Both the position numbers and the translations under genes were made by a program. The notes under the pieces are model-generated. The model saw nothing but the letters and a program-made list of their open reading frames with translations. It was not told the DNA's origin and made no database searches. Shown here in pieces: positions 28,365 through 38,900 of a DNA stretch of 62,814 nucleotides (within the stretch, counting starts at the first letter, position 1; each line of letters starts with the position of its first letter). Source of the stretch: Myxococcales bacterium (GTDB lineage: Bacteria; Myxococcota_A; UBA9042); contig CANLIC010000028.1 of assembly GCA_947491025.1 (NCBI GenBank), positions 1 to 62,814 of the forward strand, given 5' to 3'.

Positions 28365-31300
28365 CTAGTCCTTGCAGGGCTCCTCGACCACGATCTCGTC
28401 GAGGAAGATGCCCTGGAACAGCTGGTTCTTGCTCGAGTCCACGGAGTCAAACTTGAAGCGCAAGCGGATGTCTTCGCCGGTCTTGAAGGCCTTGATGTCG
28501 ACCACCTTCTCGACCACGAGCTTGTACTGCGAGGTGCCCATGTCGGCGACGTTGTCCCGGTCCCAGATCTTCTGCTTGTCGTTGCCGTCCTGGCCGGTCA
28601 CCCAGATCTGGAAGGTCTCGAAGGTCGGCTCGATGTCGAGGTACATCTTGAAGCGCAACTGGGCGCCCTTGTTGGCGTCCTGCGAGAGCTTGAAGGCATC
28701 GCTGGTGAGCTCCGCGGCCACCGGCGTGCCGCAGATCTTCTTGCCGATCGAGCCTGCGCACTTCTCGCCGCTCGCGCAGTCGGTGTCGAGGTTGCAGGTC
28801 TTCTTGCTGCCCGTGGCATAGTTGAGCGCGCCGGCGTCGCCGAAGTAGACCTCCTTGAGGCCATTGAGATACTTGTGCCCGATCACCTGCCACTTCGCGC
28901 TGGCGCTGGTGCTCGTGCCCGTCCACTTGACCAGTGAGCCGCCTTCGCCGTTCTCGGCAGGCAGCGGCACCAGCGGCGTGCAGCAGCCCTCTCCGCCCTT
29001 GGCTGCCGTGGCGCAGCTGAACTTGCCATCCGCCTTGCTGCAGACGTACGACTTGCAGGTGTCCGGAGTCTGCGGCGCGCAGTCGCTGTCGGCGATGCAG
29101 GCCGGCTTCACGCACCAGGTCTCCACCGCGATGTTGTCGATGCATGCGCCATTGTAGGTGTTGTTGTTGTTGGGGTTGCCCGAATCGAAGAAGAACTCGA
29201 GGCGCACGTCTTTGCCGGCCAGCTTCTCTGGAATGGCGGCCACGACGTTTCGCCACTGCTTCTTGGTCGAGCCGCCGATGGTATAGCTGTCCCAGATCAG
29301 CGTGCGCGCCTTCTTGGCGTCAGCCTCGGCGGTGTCGACGACGTAAAGCACCAGCTGATCGACGGCGAAGTCGAAGGCCTTGAAGGGGAAGTCGTCCCAC
29401 TCTGTCGAGAGCCGCAGGTCGAAGTTGACCACGACGGAGCCGTTGGTCGGGACCTTGAATGCAGGCGACAGCGCTTTGCCCGCGGGGACGTTCGCGCCGC
29501 CGTTGATGAAGCCGTTGATGTCTGCGAAGCAAAGCGAGTACGCGCCGCCCTTCTGCTGCAACGGCGAGACGTTCCAGACGATGTTCTGGTCGTAAGGCGC
29601 GCCGCCGAAGGGGGCCTGTCCGCTCAGCTTGCTGGCCTTCCAGCCGGCCGGCAGCTTGCCGTTGCTCTTCTCGAAGCCTTCGCCGTAGAGGGCGTTGGCG
29701 CCCGTCTTGTCCGAGCAGCACTTCGGGTCGCTCACGGTGTGCTTGCAGACGCCCTCCACACAGCTGTCGCTGCTGCACTTGTCGCTGTCGTCGCAGTCGG
29801 CGTTGCCCGTGCAGCAATTCGGCTTCTTCTCGCACTTGCAGGCGCCCGAATCGCAGGTGGGGATGCCGCAGGTGCCGCACTCGGCGGCGCACTGCTCGTT
29901 GGTGATGCACACCTGCTTGGTGCAGGCGACGTCGACCGCGAAGTCGTCGATCCAGATGCCGCCGAGCGTGTTGCCGAGACCGTCGCCGGTGTCGAAGGTG
30001 AAGCAGACGCTGACGCTCTGCCCGCTGTACTTGTCGAGCGGGACGATGACGGGCACCCACTGGTCATCGGTGGTGCCGAACACCGCATCGGAAGACCAGA
30101 TGGTCTTGAGGCCGGTCGGCTCGAGCACCTCGACCCGCAGCTCGTCGAGCTTGACAGTGGACTTGTCCGGCGCCGGCGGGTTCTTGTAGTTCGCCTTCGG
30201 CTGACCGGACCACTCCGTCTTCATCTTCAGCTGGAAGCTCGCGTTGTTGTAGACCGTCCCCGCCATCAGCTTGGTCGGCTTGCCGCAGATGGTGCCCTTG
30301 GGGCCTTTGGCGTTGCCAAGCACCGGGTCGTCGTAGCCGTCGTTGGCGGCGTTGCCGAAGAAGAGGCTGGCCTTGCCACTCTTGAACTGCTTGGTGCTGA
30401 GCTGCCAGACCACCGACTTGGAGTTGGCGCCGAGGTGCTGCCAGGTCGAGATCGAGCCGCCGTCGAAGTTGTCCGCGGCCAGCGAGGCCGTCTGGCAGCA
30501 AGCCGGGTTGCTGGCGTCTGGGCTGTGGTTGCAGGTGCCCTGAGCCGCGCCCTCGTCCTTGCCGCAGGCGTCAACGCTGCAATCGTTCTTGTCATTGCAG
30601 TCGCCGGCGGTGACGCAGCAGCCAGGCGTCTGCTGGTGGAAGCAGAGACCCTGGGCCTTGTCGTTGACGAAGTAGGTGCACGAGTCAGCGGTGCACGGGT
30701 TGCCGTCGTCCTTGCACGTCTTGTTGAGGTCGCACAGCGTGTCGTCGTTGGCGCAGAGGGTCTCGATGGTCACGTCGTCGAGGTAGACGCCCTCGTGCTC
30801 GTTCTGCACGTCGTTGGCGGTGAACTCCCAGCGCAGCTTGATCGCGGTGTCACTGCCTGACTTCTGGAATTGCGCGAGGTTGATGCTTACGTGGTGCCAG
30901 CCGTTGGTCGACTTCTTGACCTCGGTCGACACCCACACCGGGTCGCCGCCGGTGGCGCCCGCCGCGTCGACGAAGACGCGCATGACGTCGTTCTCGGGAA
31001 GGCAGAGGTCGCCCGGGTCGGGCAGCAACTTCACGCACGAGGCGCCCTTGGGGCAGCCCTGTGGGCACTGACCGACCGGGAGCGCGTCGGCGAACATCTT
31101 CTCGGCGGCGATCCAGATCCAGAAGTGGGCCAGGGCCTGCTTGCCGGCCGGGATGATCACCTCAGCGCTGTTCAGCTTGGACACCACCGCCTTCGGGTTG
31201 CCGCCGGCAGCGCAGCCGTTGGTCTCCAGCATGGAGTTGTCGTAGGTCTTGCAGGCGTTGCCCAGGTAGAGCGCGCTCTTGCCGGTGTGGGAGCGGTTGG

Positions 31301-31961
31301 TCGTCAGCTGCCACTTCACGTTGCCGTTCGACGAGCCCTCGGTGGCGTTGAAGCTCTCAAAGGCGTTCTGCTCGAAGCCGACGTCCAGCAAGGTCTGCTG
31401 ACCCGCACAGCAATTCGGCTTGGCCTTGTGCTCGCAGACGTTGCTGGCCAGGTCGCACTTGTCGATGGTGCACTCTGCGCCGTCGTTGCAGTCGACGTCC
31501 GTGCAGCAGGTGCCGGACTTCTGTACAGCCTTGCACTTGCCAGTGCCCAGATCGCATACCGCGGTCTGGCACGGCTTGAGGGTGCCCGCCAGCGCCGTCT
31601 TGCAGTACGCGTCGTTGTTGCAGGGGACCTCAGTCGTGTCGGGCACATCCGCGCCAGCGTCCGCGACGTCCGAGCCTGCGTCCGTCGTGTCGGGCTCTGC
31701 GCTGTCCGAGCCGGTCGTGTCGGGCTGGCCGCTATCGGTCTCGGCGTCCGATCCAACGGCCTGGTCCTCGACCGTATCCGTCTGGCCGCCACCGCCGCCG
31801 GTGTCTTTGGGCCCTTCGCCGTCCGTAGAGCACCCGCCGAAAATCAACGCCAACGCGACGCAGCAGGCCAGCCACAGCGGTATTGTGCCGCCAACCCCGC
31901 CGCATATGCGCCCAGGGGCCAAGAGCAAGGACGTGGCAACAGGGCGAAACGACAGGCGCAT
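28365..31961 (-). CDS. Large modular Cys-rich lipoprotein with four beta-sandwich modules
   Basis: 1198 residues. The N-terminal signal ends in a lipobox with Cys44 (LALIFGGC), so it is a surface or periplasmic lipoprotein. Residues about 50-110 are a Thr/Asp/Ser linker. Four similar modules follow. Each has a Cys-rich region (for example CTDVDCNDGAECTIDKC and CCTGNADCDDSDKC) and a sandwich domain. The sandwich domains begin with patterns such as VGFEQNAFESF, ADNFDGGSIS, GEGFEKSNGKLP and AENGEGGSLVKW. They close with VYLDDVTIETLC, IWIDDFAVDVAC, ACIDNIAVETWC and IFLDEIVVEEPC. The sandwiches resemble MAM/concanavalin-like modules. The start at 31961 is preferred because AGGATGG precedes it and the signal begins there; an ATG at 31982 is possible. 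Adhesion or matrix binding is inferred. Confidence 0.85.
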   Translation of the reverse strand: MRLSFRPVATSLLLAPGRICGGVGGTIPLWLACCVALALIFGGCSTDGEGPKDTGGGGGQTDTVEDQAVGSDAETDSGQPDTTGSDSAEPDTTDAGSDVADAGADVPDTTEVPCNNDAYCKTALAGTLKPCQTAVCDLGTGKCKAVQKSGTCCTDVDCNDGAECTIDKCDLASNVCEHKAKPNCCAGQQTLLDVGFEQNAFESFNATEGSSNGNVKWQLTTNRSHTGKSALYLGNACKTYDNSMLETNGCAAGGNPKAVVSKLNSAEVIIPAGKQALAHFWIWIAAEKMFADALPVGQCPQGCPKGASCVKLLPDPGDLCLPENDVMRVFVDAAGATGGDPVWVSTEVKKSTNGWHHVSINLAQFQKSGSDTAIKLRWEFTANDVQNEHEGVYLDDVTIETLCANDDTLCDLNKTCKDDGNPCTADSCTYFVNDKAQGLCFHQQTPGCCVTAGDCNDKNDCSVDACGKDEGAAQGTCNHSPDASNPACCQTASLAADNFDGGSISTWQHLGANSKSVVWQLSTKQFKSGKASLFFGNAANDGYDDPVLGNAKGPKGTICGKPTKLMAGTVYNNASFQLKMKTEWSGQPKANYKNPPAPDKSTVKLDELRVEVLEPTGLKTIWSSDAVFGTTDDQWVPVIVPLDKYSGQSVSVCFTFDTGDGLGNTLGGIWIDDFAVDVACTKQVCITNEQCAAECGTCGIPTCDSGACKCEKKPNCCTGNADCDDSDKCSSDSCVEGVCKHTVSDPKCCSDKTGANALYGEGFEKSNGKLPAGWKASKLSGQAPFGGAPYDQNIVWNVSPLQQKGGAYSLCFADINGFINGGANVPAGKALSPAFKVPTNGSVVVNFDLRLSTEWDDFPFKAFDFAVDQLVLYVVDTAEADAKKARTLIWDSYTIGGSTKKQWRNVVAAIPEKLAGKDVRLEFFFDSGNPNNNNTYNGACIDNIAVETWCVKPACIADSDCAPQTPDTCKSYVCSKADGKFSCATAAKGGEGCCTPLVPLPAENGEGGSLVKWTGTSTSASAKWQVIGHKYLNGLKEVYFGDAGALNYATGSKKTCNLDTDCASGEKCAGSIGKKICGTPVAAELTSDAFKLSQDANKGAQLRFKMYLDIEPTFETFQIWVTGQDGNDKQKIWDRDNVADMGTSQYKLVVEKVVDIKAFKTGEDIRLRFKFDSVDSSKNQLFQGIFLDEIVVEEPCKD

Positions 31962-32025
31962 GGGGATTCCATCCTGCGGCATGGGCCGCCTAGCAGAAGA
32001 TGAAGAGCGTCGACGCGGCCAGGGT

Positions 32026-32041
32026 CCGCCAGCGCTGGCGG
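32026..32041. promoter_or_regulatory. Perfect 16-base palindrome in the lipoprotein leader
   Basis: CCGCCAGCGCTGGCGG lies between the promoter at 32067-32095 and the lipoprotein start. It could be a dimeric operator or a leader hairpin. The function is not shown. Confidence 0.35.
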
Positions 32042-32066
32042 CCGGGCGCCGGACTTCGCTGCCAGT

Positions 32067-32095
32067 AGCATACCTTGGCCCGCGTGCGCTGGCAA
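32067..32095 (-). promoter_or_regulatory. Promoter of the large modular lipoprotein gene
   Basis: On the minus strand, TTGCCA (32095-32090), exactly 17 bases, TATGCT (32072-32067). 5/6 and 4/6 matches. Predicted start near 32060, about 100 bases before the ATG at 31961. The -10 region TATGCTACTGGC is repeated upstream of the other Cys-rich lipoprotein at 40410. Confidence 0.62.
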
Positions 32096-32155
32096 CGCGC
32101 TGCGTTGGTGCCACGGCAGGGCGTGGCGAGGCCATGCTGAGGCGCCAGCGCTCAC

Positions 32156-34078
32156 CTATCGTCGGCGGGGCGCCCGACCGGGCAGCCGGCCCGATTCGGT
32201 GGCTGCCGAAGGGGGCTTCGACTTCGCGTCGGGCGCCGAGCTGGTCGACCCGGCGGCAGCCGCAGCGGGCGCGGCGGACTCTCGGATCAGGCGGAGCTCG
32301 ACCCGGCGGTTGCGGGCGCGGCCAAAGGCGTCGCTGTTGCTGGCAATCGGTTCTTTGTCCGCTGCGCCGCGGGCGACGATCTGGTGCGCCTCGAGGCCAC
32401 TGCTGCCGACCAGCACCGCCTTGATCGCCTCGGCCCGCGCCTGGGTCTCGGCCAGCCGCTGCGCAGGTGTCCCGCTGTCGTCGCCATGCACGACGATCTC
32501 AAGGCCGCGGACATCCTTCAGCGCCCGAAGGGTCGCCGCGACCAATGCCACCACCGCCCGGCCTTCGACGTGGAGCGCGGCACCGCCGACTTCGAAGCGG
32601 ATCGGCCGCGCCAAGAGCAGGCGACCCTCCACCTCTTGCACCGCAGGCGGCGGCAACTGATCTGGGCAGCCGTCGCCATCGTCGTGGCCGTTCACCGACT
32701 CACGGGCGTCCGGGCACAGGTCGTCAGCATCCAAAACGCCGTCGCCGTCGTTGTCGGGGTCGGGACAGCCGTCATGGTCGGCGTGACCATCTCGATCTTC
32801 GGCGGTCTCTGCCGCGCTCGCGCCCGCAGCTGGCCGAGGGCAGGCGTCGGCGCTGTCGAGCACACCGTCGGCGTCATCGTCGGCGTCGGGGCAGCCGTCG
32901 GCGTCCTGGAAGCCGTCGCGGTCCTCCGCCTCGAGCCGGCACCGGTCGTCGCGGTCGAGCACGCCGTCGCCGTCGTCGTCGGGGTCCGGGCAGCCGTTGG
33001 CGTCTTCGAAGCCGTCACGGTCCTCCGCGACCTTGGGGCAGGCGTCGTCGCGGTCGTCGAGGCCGTCGCCGTCGCTGTCGGCCGGCATCGCCCCGGGCCG
33101 CACTCGAAGGCCCGCCAGCGCCCGAACCTGTGCGCTGCCCCAAGAGCTGGTCGCCGCGCCGCCGAGCGCCGCAAAGAGGCGGAACGCTTCGCGCTGCAGC
33201 GGAATCTCGGCGCTGAGCAAGCCGTCGCCGAGCCACTGGCCCGCCGTCGCCGCCGCCGCCAGGTCCCACTGGCCTTGGGCCTCCGCAGCGACCTGCAGGC
33301 CACCCCACGGCAGCAGACCGCCGACGCGGACGCGGCTGACGAGGCGGGTACCGCTGGCCAGGACCGTCTGGCGCAACGGCTGACCTGCGGCGTCGCGACG
33401 CACCTCGCCGGTGGCGGGGTCGACCTCGTCGATGTCGAGCGCTGCAACCGGCCGCAATACCGCACCGAGCTCGAGGTCCGCGAAGAGGGCGCCTCGGCGC
33501 CAGGCCACGAGCAACCCGATGTCGAACCGTCCGCCGCCCGAGCCAAGCCAAGACGAGGTACCCGCCGTAGGCGCAGACCAATGAGCACGCGCGCCGGCGT
33601 CGATGCGACCTAAGTCTGCAGAGCTGAGGCTGAACAGGCGGCGGCGCAGGCCGAGCCGCAGGTCGCCGGTGGTCGGGGCCAGCGCCGGGTCGACCCCGAC
33701 GAGGTTGGGGCCTCCGCCGCGAATCAGCAGCGCGATCGGCAACATGGCGTCGAAGCCCCACGGGCCCACCCAAGCGCCGCCTCCGACGTTCAGCATTGCC
33801 ACGTCGCCATGGACGACTTGGACGCGGCGAGTGCCGTCGGCACGGCTCGAGAAGGACAAGCCGCGACGGCTGTAGCCGAGGTCGGTGTGGAACGAGAGGT
33901 CGTACGCTGGCATCTCAGCGCCGAGCTGCGGTGGGCCGGCGATGCTCGGCAACAAGACGCCGTCGCCGCCCAGGGCCGACGGCGCATGGCTGTGGGCGTT
34001 GAGCGCTGGCGCGCCGCCGGAAGCGGCGGACAGGGGCGCAGCGAAAGCCAAGCTCAGCGCGAACGTCAGCCCGCGCAA
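32156..34078 (-). CDS. Outer membrane protein with thrombospondin type 3 repeats and OmpA domain
   Basis: About 640 residues from the TTG at 34078. A signal peptide (RGLTFALSLAFAAPLSAASG) leads into a beta-rich N-terminal domain that probably forms a barrel (GLSFSSRADGTRRVQVV, FDIGLLVAWRRGALFADLELGAV). Then come calcium-type TSP3 repeats (DSDGDGLDDRDDACP, DPDDDGDGVLDRDD, GCPDPDNDGDGVLDADDLCP). The C-terminal OmpA-like domain (LEIVVHGDDSGTPAQRLAETQAR, then RARNRRVELRL) should bind peptidoglycan. A Pro/Ser/Lys tail ends the chain. The true start is uncertain: no ATG or good ribosome binding site lies near the signal peptide, and the frame stays open upstream to 34537 without protein-like sequence. 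Confidence 0.85.
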   Translation of the reverse strand: MRGLTFALSLAFAAPLSAASGGAPALNAHSHAPSALGGDGVLLPSIAGPPQLGAEMPAYDLSFHTDLGYSRRGLSFSSRADGTRRVQVVHGDVAMLNVGGGAWVGPWGFDAMLPIALLIRGGGPNLVGVDPALAPTTGDLRLGLRRRLFSLSSADLGRIDAGARAHWSAPTAGTSSWLGSGGGRFDIGLLVAWRRGALFADLELGAVLRPVAALDIDEVDPATGEVRRDAAGQPLRQTVLASGTRLVSRVRVGGLLPWGGLQVAAEAQGQWDLAAAATAGQWLGDGLLSAEIPLQREAFRLFAALGGAATSSWGSAQVRALAGLRVRPGAMPADSDGDGLDDRDDACPKVAEDRDGFEDANGCPDPDDDGDGVLDRDDRCRLEAEDRDGFQDADGCPDADDDADGVLDSADACPRPAAGASAAETAEDRDGHADHDGCPDPDNDGDGVLDADDLCPDARESVNGHDDGDGCPDQLPPPAVQEVEGRLLLARPIRFEVGGAALHVEGRAVVALVAATLRALKDVRGLEIVVHGDDSGTPAQRLAETQARAEAIKAVLVGSSGLEAHQIVARGAADKEPIASNSDAFGRARNRRVELRLIRESAAPAAAAAGSTSSAPDAKSKPPSAATESGRLPGRAPRRR

Positions 34079-34700
34079 GGCGCTGGCGGCCGACCTTGCG
34101 TGGTCGTGGCGCGTGGGTGGGCGGAAGGAGATCGCTGGCCTCCGGCACAGCGCCGGCGACCGTCGCGAAGCCGCGCAGCGCCAGCGGTGTTCGGTCGGCA
34201 GCGTGACGCCAGCGCCCCGGGCCGTCAATGGTCCGGCGACGCGTCTGTCCGCGCAGGTCTGTTGCCGCGGCGCGGTCGGCCCCTCACCTCGGTGCGTCGT
34301 GCACGGTGGGCGATGCGTCGACAGCCGGCTCCGGGCTGCTGTCGCGGATTCGGCGCATCGAACGGCCACGAGAGCCGGCGCGGGGTGCGCGCTTGGGGAG
34401 CTGGCCGGCCGCGTCCCAGGGGTCAGCGGGCTGCGGAAGAGCTCGGCCATGACTCGAAGGGCCAGGACCGGAGGCGGCTGGCCAGCAGCGGCCCCTTGGC
34501 GGAGCGAGGTGATATGGGCCTTTGAGGGTGTATTCAAATCGCCATCTGCTGCGGCCGCCGCGCCGGGCCAGACCGAGGCTTACGTCCTCGCTCCCTCGGT
34601 CGCCGCACTGCAAGTGCGGCTCGGTCGGTCGCTCCGGGCGCGCTCACGGTCTGTCTCAATCGCGTCACCCTCGCGACGAGTGCATTTTGAATCCACCCTC
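34079..34700. other. Long leader/intergenic region upstream of the OmpA-type gene
   Basis: 622 bases between lolA and the OmpA-type gene. It holds the candidate promoter at 34509-34537. From there to the signal peptide, the OmpA frame has no stop but encodes Arg/Ser/Pro-rich sequence unlike any domain. I see no other gene. Confidence 0.45.
34509..34537 (-). promoter_or_regulatory. Candidate promoter upstream of the OmpA-type gene
   Basis: On the minus strand, TTGAAT (34537-34532), 17 bases, TATCAC (34514-34509), in a locally A/T-richer patch. The start would be near 34502, leaving a leader of more than 400 bases if the protein begins at 34078. Confidence 0.48.
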
Positions 34701-35618
34701 TTAGGGCGTGCGGATCGAGACGCCGGCCGGGGGCTTCCAGGCGAAGCGCTCGTTCGGCTGCGGGCCGTACGTCAAGTCCTTGAAGAACAGAGAAGTTGAG
34801 TCTCCGAGCGGGTCGATGAGGATCGATGCCACGACGGCGCCGGTCTTGACGTCGAGCACCAAGGTCAGCTTTTGCATCACCGCCGTCCCGTCCTTCGGGT
34901 GCAGCTCGAGCGCTTGGGTGCCTGGGAGCGTGGAGGGCACCGCCAGAAGGTCGAAATCCTTGGCGAGATCGCCCTGGCCGAGCAGGTAGCCTGTGGCCTG
35001 ATAGAGGCGACTGTCCTTGACCGGCAAGCGCAGGGCGACGCGCTCGCGCCGCTCGTAGGTCCACAGGATGTCGCCGTCGGAGTAGTAGAAGACCTCCTCG
35101 TCCGGGTAGTCCCACCGCATGCGGCCGTTTTCGACTGTGGGCGCCTCGCCAGCCTTGGTGGGCGGTAGCACGTTGCCCTTCTTGAGCCAGACCGTGCCTT
35201 TGCGCTGGATGCCCTTCTTGAGGCCCTTCTTGCGCACCACTTGGGTGAAATTGGCCTGCATCCCTTCGACGCTGCCGTAGAAGGTCGCGATGCGGGCGGC
35301 GAGCGCGCGCGCGGCCTCGTCGTTGCGCCCCGGCGCCGCTGCGGCTGCCGCAGGCGTCGCGACCTTGGGCGCCTGGGCTGGCGCGGCGACCGCTGGTGGA
35401 GTTGGCGCGGCTTTGGCGTCGGCCGGCGCGGGTTTGGGGGCGGTGGGCGCCGCCTTGGCGTCGGCCGGCGCCGCCTTGGCGGCCGGCGGCGTCGGAGCCT
35501 TGCCGGCTGGGGCTTTGGGCTGGGCGTGGCTGCCCGCGGCGGCCAGCAGCGCCGCCAGGGCGACCGGCAGCGCCGCAACCTTCTTGGAGACCGTCTGTCG
35601 CATCAACCGCGTGAACAT
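34701..35618 (-). CDS. lolA: LolA-type outer membrane lipoprotein carrier protein
   Basis: 305 residues. The signal peptide (KKVAALPVALAALLAAAGSHA) is followed by a linker of about 65 residues, rich in Ala, Pro and Lys. The LolA domain then opens with ALAARIATFYGSVEGMQANFTQVV. It continues with GTVWLKKGNVLPP, GRMRWDYPDEEVFYYSDGDILWTYE, the LLGQGDLAKDFDL region and the terminal strands DPLGDSTSLFFKDLTYG. It ferries lipoproteins from the LolCDE complex across the periplasm. This fits the many lipoproteins encoded around it. The start at 35618 is set by GAGG upstream and the signal peptide; the frame extends further but is antisense to ftsK. The long linker is unusual for LolA. Confidence 0.88.
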   Translation of the reverse strand: MFTRLMRQTVSKKVAALPVALAALLAAAGSHAQPKAPAGKAPTPPAAKAAPADAKAAPTAPKPAPADAKAAPTPPAVAAPAQAPKVATPAAAAAAPGRNDEAARALAARIATFYGSVEGMQANFTQVVRKKGLKKGIQRKGTVWLKKGNVLPPTKAGEAPTVENGRMRWDYPDEEVFYYSDGDILWTYERRERVALRLPVKDSRLYQATGYLLGQGDLAKDFDLLAVPSTLPGTQALELHPKDGTAVMQKLTLVLDVKTGAVVASILIDPLGDSTSLFFKDLTYGPQPNERFAWKPPAGVSIRTP

Positions 35619-35657
35619 CGTGGACCTCGTACAGCCCGGTCGGCCGTGGTGGCCGGC

Positions 35658-35686
35658 AGTATTGGCCGCGTGCAGCCGGGTTGCAA
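35658..35686 (-). promoter_or_regulatory. Candidate promoter of lolA
   Basis: On the minus strand, TTGCAA (35686-35681), 17 bases, AATACT (35663-35658). Start near 35651, about 33 bases before the ATG at 35618. Matches 4/6 at both boxes. Confidence 0.48.
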
Positions 35687-35900
35687 TCGCAGCGGGGCCG
35701 GCGGGTGCGCCCCACGGTGAGGACGCACGGCGCGACGTGGGGATTCGCGCCGGGTGGAATTCTGGCGCCGATCGCGCGCCGAGGTAGGATCGGGCGGCCT
35801 GGCGATTGCCGGCGCAAGCGGCGACACAAGACAGAATCAGATCAGAGTCTTGGGGCTGCCAGGGCGGGCCGTGGCGGCCGGCGCGGCGGGGGAGATGGCG

Positions 35901-38900
35901 ATGGCGCGCAGCAAGACCGGTGCGATGGCGATGCCGGGGACCCACGACATGCTTCCGACGCCGCGCGAAGCCAAGGCCGGGTCCGACAAGGGCCGCAGCA
36001 ACACGGGCGCCCACGCCGACGCCACGGGCCGGTCCGGGGCGGCGCCCTCGCCCACAGCCGGGGGCTGGTGGCGGCGCACTTTGACCGCGCTGCGCCCGTC
36101 GCAGTCTGCCGCGGCGCGAGAGCGCTCCTCGGAGTTCGCCGGCATCGTCATCTTCGTCGCCGCCGTCGGCCTGACCTTGGCGCTGGTCTCGTACGATCCT
36201 GCGGATTGGCGATTGATGAACCAGAGCGGCCCGAAGGACGTGCAGAACTTCATCGGCCCTGTCGGTTTTCGCCTCGCCGATCTGCTCTACCGTCTGCTGG
36301 GCGTGGGCAGCTACGGCCTGGTCGCGCTGCTGTTCACGCTGTCGGGCCGCACCATCTACGGCCTCGACATCGCGCCCCGCTTGCACGTCGTCGCCGGCTG
36401 CATTGGCGCGCTGCTGTCGATCTCGACGCTGCTCCACCTCGCTGCCGTCGGCCTCACCTTGCGACTGCATGGCCGCGACCTCGCTGGTGCCCTGGGCGCC
36501 ACGGTCGCGGAGCTGCAGCGCGCCTTCGTCTCGACCGCGGGCACGGCGCTCGCAGCCGGCCTTGTGCTGACGACTTCGCTCTCGGCGCTGACCGGGCGGC
36601 CGCTCTTCCGCCTCTTCGCCCGCTGGTTTGGCGACGAGGTGGTCCGGCTCTGGCGTCAAGGCCGCGAGCAGTGGCGGGAGCGGGCGGCGCAGCGCGCCGA
36701 ATTCGCCGCCGCCGACGCCTTGGCGCGCGCCGAGGCCCACCAGGCGAAAGAGCCCGCGGTCACCGCCGAGGTCGCGCCACCGCCGCTGCCGGTGGCCCCA
36801 GCCGGTCCAGCGCCGATCTCCACCGTCGCGGGCCCGACGACCCGCCCGAGTGGGCGCTTGCCGCGCGCCAGCGGGCCGATCGCGCCTTTGACGCGCACCG
36901 ACGCTGGGCTCGGCGCAGCCTCCGTTGCCCCAGCCGCCGCCGCCGTGGACGGATTCCCGGCCGGCCACGCCCTGGCGCCGGCCGCGGACCTGTTGCCGCC
37001 ACCCCGCAACCGGCTGCGCGCGCTGCTCGAGACCGTCTCACAGCGCGAAGCCGAGGGCGCCGAGGCCGTATCCACCGCGCCGGCCGCTGCCGCGAGCGAA
37101 GACGCGCTGCCTGCCAGCGCCTTGCTCGCCGAGACCGAGCTGCCGCCGCCGGTGCCGGTGGCCGCCCGCCCGGCGCTCGCGCTGCCCGCGGTGGGCTTTG
37201 CTTTGGTGACCGAGGGCGACGCCGATGACCAAGAGGATGACAGCGACGCCCTCACTGCCGCCGCGCTGATCGCCGACGAGGACGCCGCCGCGGACCTGAA
37301 TGACGGGCCGGACGAGATCTACCTCGACCTCTCGCGGACCTCGATCGACCTCGTCGCCGCGCCCGAGCGGCTCAACGGTGGCCTCGAGCCTCAGGCCGAC
37401 GTCGCCGTCGACGGTGTCAGCACGGTGCCGTCGTTGCGCGAGGCGCTGGCGCAGGCACGCGCCAATGGGCCGCGCATCATCGAGACTGAGGCCATGCGCG
37501 GCAACACGCCGGCCAAGGCGCCGCTCGGCAGCCAGGGCGCGCTGGCCATCGGCGACCGCAAGGAGTGGCGTCTGCCGCCCCGCACGCTGGTCCAGCCGCC
37601 GCCCGAGCGCTCGGTCCTGACGCCCTACGACGTGCTGGTCGACAACGCCCGCGTCCTCGAGCAGAAGCTCGCCGACTTCAAAATCACCGGCGAAGTCACC
37701 GATATCCGACCCGGTCCCGTGGTCACGACCTACGAGTACAAGCCGGCGGCGGGCGTCAAGATCAGCCGCATCGCCGCACTCCGCGACGACCTCACGATGT
37801 CGCTCGCAGCCTTGCGGGTACGCGTCGTGGCGCCGATCCCGGGCCGCGACGTCGTCGGCATCGAGGTGCCCAACAAGTCGCGGCAGATCGTGTACTTCCG
37901 GGAGATCCTGGAGTCGAAGGTCTACGCCGACGCCCGCAGCAAGCTCACCATCGTACTCGGCAAGGACATCGAGGGCGGCGCGGTGGTCACCGACCTCGCC
38001 AAGGCTCCCCACCTGCTGGTCGCTGGCGCAACCGGCACCGGCAAGTCTGTGGGCATCAACAGCTTCCTTGCCAGCTTGCTCTTCCGCGCCTCGCCCGACG
38101 AGGTCAAGTTGCTGCTCATCGATCCGAAGGTGCTCGAGTTGTCGGTCTACGAAGGCATCCCGCACCTGATGCTGCCGGTCATCGACGACCCGCACCAGGC
38201 CGAGCTCGCCCTCAAGTGGGCCTGCCGCGAGATGGATCGCCGCTACCACGTGCTGGCCGACGTGCAGGTCCGCAACGTCGCAGGCTACAAGGACAAGCTC
38301 CCCGAGCTGCGCGAGAAGGCGCGCCGGAGCCGGGTCGCCGTGCGCAACGGAGAGACCGTCTGGATCGACCAGCACGAACCGGGGGCCGAGCGGCTGCCGC
38401 CGGCGCCAGAGCCCGAGGACCTGCCCTACATCGTCATCGTCATCGATGAGTTCGCCGACCTGATCATGGCCAGCGGCAAGGAAGTCGAGAAGGCCGTCGC
38501 CCGCCTGGCGCAGAAGGCTCGAGCCGCCGGCATCCACGTCATCCTGGCGACGCAGCGCCCCTCCACCGACGTCATTACCGGCATGATCAAGGCCAACTTC
38601 CCGACCCGCATCAGCTTCCAGGTCGCGTCGTCCATCGACTCCAAGGTCGTCCTCAACTCGGTGGGCGCCGAGAGCCTGCTCGGCATGGGCGACATGCTCT
38701 TCGTGCCACCCGGCAGCAGTCACATCGCGCGCTGCCACGGCACGTGGATCACCGACGATGAGGTGGTGCGGCTCGCCGAGCACTGGCGCGCTCAGGGCAG
38801 CCCGAACTATGACCTGGCCATCTTGGCCGATCCCGACGCTGACGCACCCGAGGTGCCCGACGACGACGAGCTTGACCCGCTCTACACCGAGGCCGTGCGC

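Noticed and set aside
34701..36968. A 755-residue LolA fusion
   Set aside because: The added N-terminal part is antisense to ftsK. A clear signal peptide and promoter place the start at 35618.
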